DNA of 64,000 nucleotides, taken from the NCBI GenBank assembly GCA_017557885.1, contig JAFYXV010000005.1, positions 42,443-106,442 of the forward strand, given 5' to 3'. The translations under genes were made by a program, and so were the position numbers. Below the pieces are notes generated by a model. It had not been told where the DNA came from and searched no databases. It worked only from the letters and a program-made list of their open reading frames with translations. This document shows, piece by piece, positions 28,899-36,727 of the stretch (within the stretch, counting starts at the first letter, position 1; the number at the start of each line of letters is the position of its first letter). The DNA is from a bacterium. GTDB taxonomy: Bacteria > Auribacterota > UBA3054.

Positions 28899-29353
28899 TG
28901 GAAAAAGAAGAATTAGCCAGGAAGAAATTTATAGAGGGCCGCAACTGTGCCCAGGCGGTCTTTGCCACCTTCGCGCCGGAGCTGGGCATAGACGAAGCCA
29001 CAGCCTTGAAAATAGCCTCTTCCTTCGGAGGGGGTATAGGAAGGCTTCGGGAGGTCTGCGGGGCCTTTTCCGGGCTCTGTATGATCGCAGGGCTTGTGAA
29101 AGGTTACGCCGACAACGAGACGCCGGAAGAGAAGACCGCCCACTACGCCCTCATCCAGGAATTGGCGGCAAAATTCAAAGCGGAGCACGGCTCCCTAATT
29201 TGCCGCGAGATATTGCAATTGAAAAAAGACGCGCCTACGCCTCCAATTCCGGAGGAAAGGACTGCGCGATATTACTCTAACCGTCCCTGCGAACGCTGCG
29301 TCGGCACCGCCGCCAGACTTTGCGAAGAACTGATTAAGGAAAGCAAGAAATGA
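28898..29353 (+). CDS. C_GCAxxG_C_C family redox-type protein
   Basis: 151 aa. The family cysteines are seen in GRNCAQAV, REVCGAFSGLCM (the GCAxxG-like block), LICREIL and PCERCVGTAA. I take the ATG at 28898, which overlaps the preceding stop (TGATG); a TTG 3 bp earlier is possible. The family is often linked to electron transfer or metal handling but has no established reaction. It sits between a glycosidase and an ADP-ribosylglycohydrolase-like lipoprotein, with overlapping ends on both sides, so it is probably co-transcribed. Confidence 0.8.
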   Translation: MEKEELARKKFIEGRNCAQAVFATFAPELGIDEATALKIASSFGGGIGRLREVCGAFSGLCMIAGLVKGYADNETPEEKTAHYALIQELAAKFKAEHGSLICREILQLKKDAPTPPIPEERTARYYSNRPCERCVGTAARLCEELIKESKK

Positions 29354-30903
29354 AGAAAGGAAGAATGCTTTGCGCGCTCGTTGCCGTGGCCTTTTTAGCC
29401 GGCTGCACAACCAAGGAAGTCCAGGTCTTAAGATGCCCCGTGGTTCCCGTGGCGCAGACTGAAACGATCACGAAAGCGAACTTGATGGACAAAATAAAGG
29501 GCGGTTGGGCCGGCCAGGTCATCGGCTGCGCCTACGGCGGACCGACGGAATTCTGCTACAGAGGCGTGATGATCCCGGACGAGCGCGAGCTGGAATACCC
29601 CGCCGGGCATTTGAAATATTTCTACGACAAGATCCCCACGCTCTACGACGACATCTACATGGACTTGACTTTTGTGGAAGTTTTGCGCGAGAAGGGCTTG
29701 AAAGCGACGCCGGAGGATTTCGGCGTAGCCTTCGCCAACAGGGACTACGGCCTCTGGCACGCCAATCAGGCGGCCCGCTACAACATCCTTCACGGCGTTA
29801 TGCCTCCCGAGTCCGGTCACTGGCTGAACAACCCGCACGCCGACTGCATCGACTACCAGATCGAAAGCGATTTCGCAGGACTGATGTCCCCCGGCATGCC
29901 CAACGTCGCCTCTGAATTATCCGACCGCGTGGGGCACGTCATGAACTACGGCGACGGCTGGTACGGCGGCGTCTTCATCGGCGCTATGTACACGGAAGCC
30001 TTCTTTGAGACCAACGTGCTTAAGGTTGTCGAGACAGCCTTGAAGACCATCCCTCCCGAGAGCGATTTCTACAAGAGGATCAGCCAGGTCATCGCCTGGT
30101 ACAAGGAAGATCCCACTGATTGGAAGCGCTGCTGGACGCTTTACAACGAAAACTACAGCGAAGACGTGGGCTGCCCGGAACTCATACTCGCCCCCGGCAA
30201 CATCGACGCCACCATGAACAGCGCCTATGTCGTCATGGGTCTCCTCTACGGCAACAAAGACTTCAAGGCCACCATGGAGATAGCGACCCGCTGCGGCCAG
30301 GACTCCGACTGCAACCCCTCCACCGCCGCCGGCATCCTTGCCACCATTACGGGCTACTCCAACATCCCGGAATTCTGGATGCCCAACGTAAAGGAAGTCG
30401 AGGATATCGATTTCATCTACACGAAATTGAGCCTCAACACGACTTACCAGGCCGTCTATGACCTGGCCATCCAGAACGTCCTGGCCAACGGCGGCGCCAC
30501 CAACGCAACGGAAGTTACGATCGTCAGGGAAGAGCCCAAGGCCGTCCGCTTCGAAAAGAGCTTCCCCAACATGCGTCCGGTGGAACTGGCCAAGGATCTG
30601 GAATTCCTCGGCACGCCGGAGTGCAAGCAGAACACCTTCACTTTTACCGGCAAAGGCTTCGCCATCCACGGCTATCTCAGCTGCCCCGATACTCAGTACG
30701 AATCGCAGCTGGAAGTCAGCGTTGACGGAAAGCCTGTGAAGACCTTCCTCAACAGCTCCGACTACCGCAGGAAGATCGATACGCTCTGCTGGAAGTACGA
30801 CCTTCCCTACGCTCCCCACACCGTGACCTTAAAGCTTCTTAATCCCAAGGAAGGCGCCAATCTCAAAGCCTCCCGCGTTTTCTACTACGAACCGAAGGAA
30901 TAA
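29350..30903 (+). CDS. ADP-ribosylglycohydrolase-family lipoprotein
   Basis: 517 aa. A lipobox (VAFLAGC, Cys about 19) predicts a lipid-anchored envelope protein. The ADP-ribosylglycohydrolase fold is visible: KGGWAGQVIGCAYGGPTEF, the acidic TLYDDIYMDLTF, and the late metal motif GQDSDCNPSTAAGILATITG. A C-terminal beta domain of about 120 residues follows (from VRFEKSFPNM). Members outside the cytoplasm more likely act on N-glycosidic sugar or nucleoside substrates than on ADP-ribosylated proteins; substrate unknown. It overlaps the previous gene by 4 bp. Confidence 0.8.
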   Translation: MKKGRMLCALVAVAFLAGCTTKEVQVLRCPVVPVAQTETITKANLMDKIKGGWAGQVIGCAYGGPTEFCYRGVMIPDERELEYPAGHLKYFYDKIPTLYDDIYMDLTFVEVLREKGLKATPEDFGVAFANRDYGLWHANQAARYNILHGVMPPESGHWLNNPHADCIDYQIESDFAGLMSPGMPNVASELSDRVGHVMNYGDGWYGGVFIGAMYTEAFFETNVLKVVETALKTIPPESDFYKRISQVIAWYKEDPTDWKRCWTLYNENYSEDVGCPELILAPGNIDATMNSAYVVMGLLYGNKDFKATMEIATRCGQDSDCNPSTAAGILATITGYSNIPEFWMPNVKEVEDIDFIYTKLSLNTTYQAVYDLAIQNVLANGGATNATEVTIVREEPKAVRFEKSFPNMRPVELAKDLEFLGTPECKQNTFTFTGKGFAIHGYLSCPDTQYESQLEVSVDGKPVKTFLNSSDYRRKIDTLCWKYDLPYAPHTVTLKLLNPKEGANLKASRVFYYEPKE

Positions 30904-30980
30904 AGCCGCAAACGAAGTGTCGCGATTTTGCGACAGCAAGACATATTTTTCCTCCCTCGTTTATGCGATAATGGAGGTGA

Positions 30981-31065
30981 CCTATTAAGAATGCGCGAGA
31001 GACAAGCTCGTTGACCGCATAGCAACCTGCGAATTTTTGTAAGGTGCTAAAGCTTGACCGATAGG
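30981..31065 (+). ncRNA. candidate SAM-clan (SAM-I/IV-variant-like) riboswitch aptamer
   Basis: P1 is CCTAT (30981-30985) with ATAGG (31061-31065). P2 is GCG (30993-30995)/CGC (31016-31018) plus CGAG (30996-30999)/CTCG (31007-31010), with a TTGAC kink-like bulge. P3 is AGCAACCT (31021-31028) pairing with AGGTGCT (31042-31048). The SAM-binding core AGCAACC...AAGGTGCTAA is conserved. The P2 loop CAAG (31003-31006) can pair with CTTG (31053-31056), the expected pseudoknot. There is no P4, as in SAM-IV and SAM-I/IV variants. A terminator follows 10 nt later. The gene downstream is not a known methionine gene. Confidence 0.6.
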
Positions 31066-31074
31066 CAAAAAAAG

Positions 31075-31105
31075 AACGCCCGTCGGTGACGATGGGCGTT
31101 TTTCT
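31075..31105 (+). terminator. terminator after the riboswitch-like element (likely expression platform)
   Basis: Stem AACGCCCGTCG (31075-31085) with CGATGGGCGTT (31090-31100, one G-T pair), loop GTGA, followed by TTTTC. Confidence 0.75.
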
Positions 31106-31158
31106 TTGGCCTTCTTATTAGGGACCCAAAATAATAAAACCTAATGTAAGGAGGAAAA

Positions 31159-31542
31159 ATGAAAACCTTATCTTTTACGGAAACGTCCGTTGGAAAAAGC
31201 ATAACGCTTCTTGCCAGCAAACCGCGCATTTCTGACGGATCCTGGCACGTTATCGACTGGAAGAAGGCCGCCGAGATCATCCGGAAACACAAACCGAAAA
31301 AAGCCGAAGTCGGAATGCCGGAGGGCTGGGAGATCACCAAGGCGGTCATCTTTGAAAACGGCAAGACCAAAAACCCCTTGACGTCCATGATCACTTCCTG
31401 GGGAACTTTCGCGCTGAAATTGGACGACAGCAACGTTTATCATCTCTGCTTCAAGAAAGCCAAAAACCCAAAGAGCAGCTATTACAGAGCCTGGCCCAAA
31501 CGTTTTGCCGACAAGCTCAACAGCGAAAAATTTGCGGAATAA
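31159..31542 (+). CDS. hypothetical protein downstream of the riboswitch-like element
   Basis: 127 aa, soluble, basic, no recognised domain. Visible features are WHVIDWKKAAEIIRKHKP, GMPEGWEITKAVIF and a C-terminal YYRAWPKRFADKL. The RBS AAGGAGG lies 6 bp before the ATG. It is separated from the Fic gene by an operator whose left arm overlaps its last codons. If the riboswitch call holds, this gene would be under SAM control, which is odd for a protein without a methionine-pathway signature. Confidence 0.55.
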   Translation: MKTLSFTETSVGKSITLLASKPRISDGSWHVIDWKKAAEIIRKHKPKKAEVGMPEGWEITKAVIFENGKTKNPLTSMITSWGTFALKLDDSNVYHLCFKKAKNPKSSYYRAWPKRFADKLNSEKFAE

Positions 31543-31592
31543 TATAAGGCATAATTTGCGGATAATTGCTCTTGCTATTATTCCGCAAATTT
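31528..31592. promoter_or_regulatory. 17-bp perfect inverted repeat (operator) before the Fic gene
   Basis: AAATTTGCGGAATAATA (31528-31544) and its exact complement (31576-31592). A third half-site AATTTGCGGATAATT lies between them (about 31553-31567). The left arm covers the stop codon of the upstream gene. The right arm ends 16 bp before the Fic ATG, so binding would block that promoter. Confidence 0.65.
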
Positions 31593-31607
31593 GCTAGCAT
31601 ATTAACC

Positions 31608-32534
31608 ATGAAAGAGGGGACGATAAAATTCGTGTCCAGCGTGAAGATAGCTTTGCGCTGGGGCATATCCGACCGTAGAGTCAGAGTTATGTGCGAAAAA
31701 GAACAGATTCCCGGGGCGGAACGCAACGGAAAGCTCTGGAAGATCCCCGCCGACGCAAAAAAGCCCCTTGACGGCCGCAGCCTGCGCGGCCTGGGCATCC
31801 CCTCTTCCTTGCGCGCGCTGTTTTCGGAAGTTGACGCGCTGAAGGAAAAACTTAGAAAGGCCCGCCCTCTGACCGAAGGCGAGAGAGGTTGTTTGCGCGA
31901 AGCCTTCCTTGTTGACTACACCTACGCCTCAAACGCCATCGAAGGCAACACGCTAACTTTGAGCGAGACCGCCATGGTGCTTGCCGGCATGACGGTGGGC
32001 AGAAAGCCCCTGAAGGATCACCTGGAAGCCATCGGGCACAGGGACGCATTCTGTTTCCTGGAAGAATTCGTTTCCTCCGGCGATCCTGTGTCCGAGCTTT
32101 TTGTCCGTCAGCTGCATTCCCTCGTTCTCGCCGACAAGCCTCAGGACAAGGGCGCCTACCGCCGCCTTCCCGTCATCATAACAGGCGCCTCTCACACGCC
32201 GCCCCAGCCGTACCTGATCAAGCCTCTGATGGAGGATTGGGTGCGTGATCTTAAAAAAGCAAAAAAGCATCCCTTGGTGACCGCCGCGCTCTTCCATATC
32301 CGCTTCGAGGCGATCCATCCCTTCATAGACGGGAACGGCCGCACCGGCCGGCTTTTGGCGAACTTCACGCTGATGAAGGCGGGCTATCTTCCCGTCAGCA
32401 TCAAATACGAAGACCGCATGAAATATTACGCTGCCTTCGACGCTTACCACAAAAACAACGATGCGGTCCCGCTGATCGCGCTCTTCGCCGAAGCCGAGCG
32501 GGAGCGCCTGAAGGAATATTTGATCGCGCTTTAA
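31608..32534 (+). CDS. Fic-family AMPylase with N-terminal HTH
   Basis: 308 aa from ATG 31608; the frame extends back to a TTG at 31566 inside the operator. Residues 8-50 look like a MerR/excisionase-type helix-turn-helix (SSVKIALRWGISDRRVRVMC). The autoinhibitory motif SNAIEG is at 108-113, and the Fic active site HPFIDGNGRTGR at 237-248 is intact. It should transfer AMP or another nucleotide phosphate to a target protein. The DNA-binding domain plus the operator at its own promoter suggest autorepression. No separate FicA antitoxin is needed because the inhibitory helix is in cis. No good RBS, so possibly leaderless. Confidence 0.85.
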   Translation: MKEGTIKFVSSVKIALRWGISDRRVRVMCEKEQIPGAERNGKLWKIPADAKKPLDGRSLRGLGIPSSLRALFSEVDALKEKLRKARPLTEGERGCLREAFLVDYTYASNAIEGNTLTLSETAMVLAGMTVGRKPLKDHLEAIGHRDAFCFLEEFVSSGDPVSELFVRQLHSLVLADKPQDKGAYRRLPVIITGASHTPPQPYLIKPLMEDWVRDLKKAKKHPLVTAALFHIRFEAIHPFIDGNGRTGRLLANFTLMKAGYLPVSIKYEDRMKYYAAFDAYHKNNDAVPLIALFAEAERERLKEYLIAL

Positions 32535-32604
32535 GTATCACAATTAAAAAAAACGCTATTAACTTTTGTAGAAAAAACAAACAAAGCGTGCTTTTTGATA
32601 ATCC

Positions 32605-32620
32605 TTGTGGTAAACTACAA
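32605..32620. promoter_or_regulatory. near-palindrome before the DUF4065 gene
   Basis: TTGTGGT AA ACTACAA, one mismatch between arms, 18 bp before the ATG. Candidate autoregulatory operator. Confidence 0.3.
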
Positions 32621-32637
32621 ACCAAAGGAGTAGAAAT

Positions 32638-33105
32638 ATGAAATATCAAAGCCACAATATTGATGTTTTCAAAGTAGCCGATTACATCTTGTGCAAATCA
32701 TCTTTGGACATTGGCGATAATATTACCAATCTCAAATTGCAAAAGCTTTTGTACTACTGCCAGGGTTTCGTTCTGGCCATCACCGGCAAAACGCTTTTTG
32801 CCGATGATATCCTGGCCTGGGAACACGGTCCGGTGGTGAAAGTCGTTTATGACAAATACAAATGCTACGACGGGTATGGAATCAAGCCGAATGACGATCT
32901 GCCGGAAGGTTATTTCGACGATTTGAACGACACAGAAATAGGACAGATCATCGACGAGGTCTGGGAAGTTTACGGACAATATTCCGCCTGGAAATTGAGA
33001 AACATGACTCATGGCGAAGCGCCCTGGCGCGAGACGATGAAAAACCAAGCGATCTCGCTTTCCAAAATGCAGAGCTTCTTCAAAACAAGACTTGTCGATG
33101 AGTAA
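32638..33105 (+). CDS. DUF4065 (Panacea) domain antitoxin
   Basis: 155 aa. The Panacea/GepA-like core is seen in VADYILCKSS, NLKLQKLLYYCQGFVLA, ILAWEHGPVVKVVYDKYK and the late SAWKLRNMTHGEAPW. Panacea proteins act as antitoxins for many unrelated toxins, probably by direct chaperone-like binding. RBS AAAGGAG lies 7 bp before the ATG. The next gene overlaps its last codons by 8 bp, as expected for a toxin-antitoxin operon. Confidence 0.85.
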   Translation: MKYQSHNIDVFKVADYILCKSSLDIGDNITNLKLQKLLYYCQGFVLAITGKTLFADDILAWEHGPVVKVVYDKYKCYDGYGIKPNDDLPEGYFDDLNDTEIGQIIDEVWEVYGQYSAWKLRNMTHGEAPWRETMKNQAISLSKMQSFFKTRLVDE

Positions 33106-33517
33106 AAAGCGCATCAAATATTCGTCAGACAAAAACGGTATTCCTAAAAATCATTTGGGCGTTTTAGGCGAAGACAAGGATTCCTGTAATCTAGCCTTTA
33201 CCTTTGCCGAAATGCCAGACGGAGAATACAGCGTTGATCAAGCTGACAAGGATGCGTTGGCGGCGTTTACCAAGCAGTTGAAATTACTGTCATCCCTTAC
33301 TTGGAAAAAAATTAAGCAGAGCCCCAGGCACGGCCAAGGCTGTGAGAAAATCAGCAGAAAAAGTTTGAACGTTAATGTTCCGGCAAACATTTCCGACGAT
33401 GCCGAAATGTTGGCTTTCAGATTCTATGGCAAACGCGTCTTTGTAGGCTTCAGGTCGCTGGAGATATTCCATATCCTTTTTTTGGACACCAAGTTCACGC
33501 TTTACGATCATGAATAA
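33098..33517 (+). CDS. putative toxin paired with the Panacea antitoxin
   Basis: 139 aa from ATG 33098, which lies inside the end of the DUF4065 gene (8-bp overlap). No certain family. The C-terminus FRFYGKRVFVGFRSLEIFHI plus LFLDTKFTLYDH resembles a conserved toxin-like protein group found next to antitoxin genes, with a RelE-like small beta fold possible. The N-terminus is Lys-rich. The role is inferred mainly from the pairing. Confidence 0.6.
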   Translation: MSKKRIKYSSDKNGIPKNHLGVLGEDKDSCNLAFTFAEMPDGEYSVDQADKDALAAFTKQLKLLSSLTWKKIKQSPRHGQGCEKISRKSLNVNVPANISDDAEMLAFRFYGKRVFVGFRSLEIFHILFLDTKFTLYDHE

Positions 33518-33575
33518 AACTTTCTTTCTTTGATAAAATTGAAATGAATAGATCAATTAACCAAGGAGGAAAGTT

Positions 33576-34040
33576 ATGAAAGTTTTGGTTGCTTATTTTT
33601 CCGCGGAGGCGGGCAGGACCGCCGCCGTGGCCGAAGTTATCGCGGACGCCATCAGCGCGAGCATTTTTGAAATAAAGCCCGCCCAGCCCTATTCCAAAGC
33701 CGACCTTCGCTGGATCAATCCTTTCGCCCGCTGCAACAAGGAAAAATTCGGCAAGAAGGAAGTGCCGGTTGGAAATAGGATCGAAAACTTTTCCGATTAC
33801 GACACGGTCTTTCTGGGCTTCCCCATTTGGTACGGCTGCGCGCCGAACGTCGTCAACACTTTCTGCCAGGGCTATGACTGGAGCGGGAAGCGCGTCTTCC
33901 TTTTCGCGACATCCGGCGGAGGCGGCATGGGCAAGAGCGCGGAAAAGCTCTCGCCTTACGTTAAGGGCGCCAAGATCTGCGGCGAAAAGCTGGTGAAAAA
34001 GCCGGAAGAAATCAAGATCTGGCTGGAGCAGGTCTTGTAA
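33576..34040 (+). CDS. flavodoxin family protein
   Basis: 154 aa. The N-terminus MKVLVAYFSAEAGRTAAVAE has the flavodoxin phosphate-binding position in a variant form (SAEAGRT). The block FLGFPIWYGCAPNVVNTF and the Gly-rich FATSGGGGMGKS are typical of the flavodoxin_4 group. Likely an FMN-dependent electron carrier or quinone-type reductase. It is monocistronic, with RBS AAGGAGG and a terminator at 34101. Confidence 0.82.
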   Translation: MKVLVAYFSAEAGRTAAVAEVIADAISASIFEIKPAQPYSKADLRWINPFARCNKEKFGKKEVPVGNRIENFSDYDTVFLGFPIWYGCAPNVVNTFCQGYDWSGKRVFLFATSGGGGMGKSAEKLSPYVKGAKICGEKLVKKPEEIKIWLEQVL

Positions 34041-34100
34041 GGGAGCTTGTCAAGGCTGGGCCTTGGTTCGTTTCCTTTAAGGCTTGAGTTTGTTTTTTTC

Positions 34101-34137
34101 ACGGCGCGGCGTTTGCCCGCGCCGTCTTTTTATTTTT
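34101..34137 (+). terminator. terminator of the flavodoxin gene
   Basis: 9-bp stem ACGGCGCGG (34101-34109) / CCGCGCCGT (34117-34125) followed by a T-rich tract. Confidence 0.8.
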
Positions 34138-34174
34138 TCCGCGGTCCCGGTTATCCCTCCCGGGCTTTCTTTGG

Positions 34175-34180
34175 TATAAT
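34175..34180 (+). promoter_or_regulatory. -10 element of waaA (near-leaderless start)
   Basis: TATAAT ends only 9 bp before the waaA ATG at 34190. Transcription would therefore begin at or a few bases before the start codon. No Shine-Dalgarno is visible. Confidence 0.55.
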
Positions 34181-34189
34181 GATTTAATT

Positions 34190-35494
34190 ATGTCTTTTTA
34201 CAGTAAGTTATATAACTTGGTGCTTTTGCCGACGGTGGTGGTGGCCTCCCCGGTCTGGCTGCCGGTGCTTTTGTCCAAGAAGAAGCACCGGGTGAACTTC
34301 TGGCAGCGCTTGGGTTTTTTGGAGCGCGCCCAGAAGGAAAGGCTTCCCAAGAAGCCCAGGATCTGGTTCCACGCGGTCTCCGTGGGAGAATTCAACCTGA
34401 CGCTCACGCTGATCAACGTTTTGCGGCCAATGCTGAAGGACAAGTACAGCTTCGTGGTCTCCGTGACCACCGCCACGGGTTACGAGGTGGCCATGAAGAA
34501 GCTGCCTCCCGAGGACGGGCTGATCTATTTTCCGGCGGAGTTTTATTTCAGCATGGAGCATGTCATCAAGGTCGTGGACCCGGTGGCGGCGGTCATCATG
34601 GAGACGGAGATCTGGCCGAACTTCATCTGGGGCCTGAAGAAGCGGGGCATTCCCATTCTGCTGGCCAACGGGAGATTGTCGGACAATTCTTTCCACGGCT
34701 ACGGCAGGATCAAGCTTTTCGTCAAGGACGTTCTTAGAAACATCGACCGCTGCATGATGCAGACCCCCGGCGACGCCAGGAGGCTTCTGCGCTTGGGCGC
34801 CAGGGCCGACACGGTCAGCTGCGACGGCAACATCAAGTTCGATTCCGTGGCGGCTTCCCAGCCCGCGGAAAGAGATCGGGAGCTGATGGCGGAATTGAAG
34901 ATGCCCCAGGAAAGCGAGATCTTTTTGGCGGCGGCCTTGGAAAAATCCGGACGGGAAGACGAAATGATCATGGATGTTTTCGCCCTGGTGCGGCGGGAAA
35001 GGCCCAACTGCGGGCTTATCATGGTGCCCAGGCATCCGGAGAGAGGCCCGGCTATGGCTGAGCTTATAAAAAGCAGGGGCTTCATTCCCAGGATGCGCTC
35101 CAGGAAAGAGATTTTCGAGGATCCGGAAAAGGAGATCTATATCGTTGACACGGTGGGCGAACTGAAGCGCTTCTATACGCTTTGCGACATCGCCTACGTG
35201 GGCAAGAGCATGTTCCCGCCGGGCGGCGGGCAGAATATGCTGGAGCCGGTGGCCTTAGGAAGGCCTACGCTTTACGGGCCGCACACGAAAAATTTCCGCG
35301 GCATCGCGGACGTGCTGGCCCAGAAGCGCGGCGCGGAGATCGTCCAGGACGCCTGGCAGCTAAAGGAAAGAGTTTGCGAATTGCTGAAGGATAAGGAAAG
35401 CGCCGCCGGTATGGTCGGACGAGGCCAGGAATACATCAGGGCGCAGCAGGGAGTAACCGCAAGGATCGCTGATGAGATCGTTAAGATGCTTTAG
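34190..35494 (+). CDS. waaA: 3-deoxy-D-manno-octulosonic acid (Kdo) transferase
   Basis: 434 aa GT30 enzyme that adds Kdo to lipid A. An N-terminal membrane anchor lies at about residues 10-28. The catalytic Glu is in FHAVSVGEF and the donor-binding side has MVPRHPERG and YVGKSMFPPGGGQNMLEPVA. Its presence supports an LPS-bearing outer membrane. First gene of an operon with rnd, the phosphatase, rsmD and coaD; it overlaps rnd by 23 bp. Confidence 0.92.
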   Translation: MSFYSKLYNLVLLPTVVVASPVWLPVLLSKKKHRVNFWQRLGFLERAQKERLPKKPRIWFHAVSVGEFNLTLTLINVLRPMLKDKYSFVVSVTTATGYEVAMKKLPPEDGLIYFPAEFYFSMEHVIKVVDPVAAVIMETEIWPNFIWGLKKRGIPILLANGRLSDNSFHGYGRIKLFVKDVLRNIDRCMMQTPGDARRLLRLGARADTVSCDGNIKFDSVAASQPAERDRELMAELKMPQESEIFLAAALEKSGREDEMIMDVFALVRRERPNCGLIMVPRHPERGPAMAELIKSRGFIPRMRSRKEIFEDPEKEIYIVDTVGELKRFYTLCDIAYVGKSMFPPGGGQNMLEPVALGRPTLYGPHTKNFRGIADVLAQKRGAEIVQDAWQLKERVCELLKDKESAAGMVGRGQEYIRAQQGVTARIADEIVKML

Positions 35495-36725
35495 GCTTCT
35501 GCTGTCCGGGATAAGGGAGCAAACGAACGCCTGGCGCGCTTTTTTCGCCAGGCTGAAAGGCCAAAGCTTTACTCCGGAACATTCCTTCCTTTACGTCAAG
35601 ACTTGGGAAGACTGGCGGAAGGCTTACGAGATCCTGAAAAATGAGCCCGCCGTCGCGGTGGATCTGGAAGCCAACAGTCTGCACTATTATCCGGAGTCCA
35701 TCTGTCTTCTGCAGTTCGGCTGCCCGGGCTACAACTTCATCGTGGATCCGGCTGCCCTTGGCGACGGAGAGCTTTTGAGAGCGTTCTTTAAAGACGAAAA
35801 AGTGGAGAAGATCTTCCACAGCTGCGACTACGACATGCGCTCCCTTTTCCGGGATTACCAGGCGGAAGTTGAGAATCTTTTCGACACCGCCGTCGCCGCC
35901 CAGTTCCTGGGCTCCGGCCATCTGGGCCTTGGCGCGGTGGTCGACGAATACATCGGCGTGGACATCGTGAAGGACAAGAAACTCCAGCAGATGAACTGGG
36001 GGGAGCGGCCGCTGCCGGAAGAGGCGCTGCGCTACGCCGTCAACGACGTGGCCTACCTTATCCGCCTGGCCAAAAAACAAAAGCAGCTCTTGAAAAAAGC
36101 GGGACGCCTGTCCTGGGTGGAGGAGGAATCCGCCAGGATGGCGAAGGTCCGCTTCAAGGATCCGCTGCCGGAGGCCATGGCTTTCTCCATCATCAAGGGC
36201 TGGCACGCCCTGGATCCGCACGAGCTGGCGCTTTTCCGGGAGCTTTTCATCTTCAGGGAAAAGATCGCGCTGCGCAGGCACCGCCCGCCCTTCAAAGTCA
36301 TGGGATCCCAGACCATGTTCCATCTGGCCAAGAACCCCGATGCGGACTTAAGCAAGGTCCCCGGCATAGGGCCCGCTTTCCTGCGTCACAACGGGCAGGA
36401 ATTAAGGGCGGTCCTCGGGAAGGCGAAGACCTTGCCGCCTCTGGTGGTGGTGGACTTCAAGAAGGAGCTGCCAATCTGGCGGCGGGCCGCCATGGAGAGA
36501 ATGTCGCGCCTGAAGGAATGGCGGGCGAAGAAGGCGCAGGAGCTTAATCTGGAGCCTTCCCTTATCTGGCCGTCCTCGGGGCTTGAGCGGCTGTCGCTCC
36601 GCCCGGACAAAAGGCAGGCGGAATTTACGGAACCCCAGGAAGACGTCCGGCTCTGGCAGCAGGAAGCCTTCAGGGACGAGCTGAACGCTCTTCCGATCTG
36701 GAACACTGGAAAAAGAAATCAATAA
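35472..36725 (+). CDS. rnd: ribonuclease D
   Basis: 417 aa 3'-5' exoribonuclease for tRNA maturation. The DEDDy active site is visible: AVDLEANSLHYYPESICLLQ (Asp-x-Glu), FHSCDYDMRSL (Asp) and LRYAVNDVAYLI (Tyr and Asp). An HRDC-like helical domain follows at about residues 225-310 (ALFRELFIFREKIALRRHRP), then a second helical region. The start at 35472 overlaps waaA by 23 bp; an internal start around residue 45 would also keep the exonuclease domain. Confidence 0.88.
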   Translation: MRSLRCFRLLLSGIREQTNAWRAFFARLKGQSFTPEHSFLYVKTWEDWRKAYEILKNEPAVAVDLEANSLHYYPESICLLQFGCPGYNFIVDPAALGDGELLRAFFKDEKVEKIFHSCDYDMRSLFRDYQAEVENLFDTAVAAQFLGSGHLGLGAVVDEYIGVDIVKDKKLQQMNWGERPLPEEALRYAVNDVAYLIRLAKKQKQLLKKAGRLSWVEEESARMAKVRFKDPLPEAMAFSIIKGWHALDPHELALFRELFIFREKIALRRHRPPFKVMGSQTMFHLAKNPDADLSKVPGIGPAFLRHNGQELRAVLGKAKTLPPLVVVDFKKELPIWRRAAMERMSRLKEWRAKKAQELNLEPSLIWPSSGLERLSLRPDKRQAEFTEPQEDVRLWQQEAFRDELNALPIWNTGKRNQ

Positions 36726-36727
36726 AC

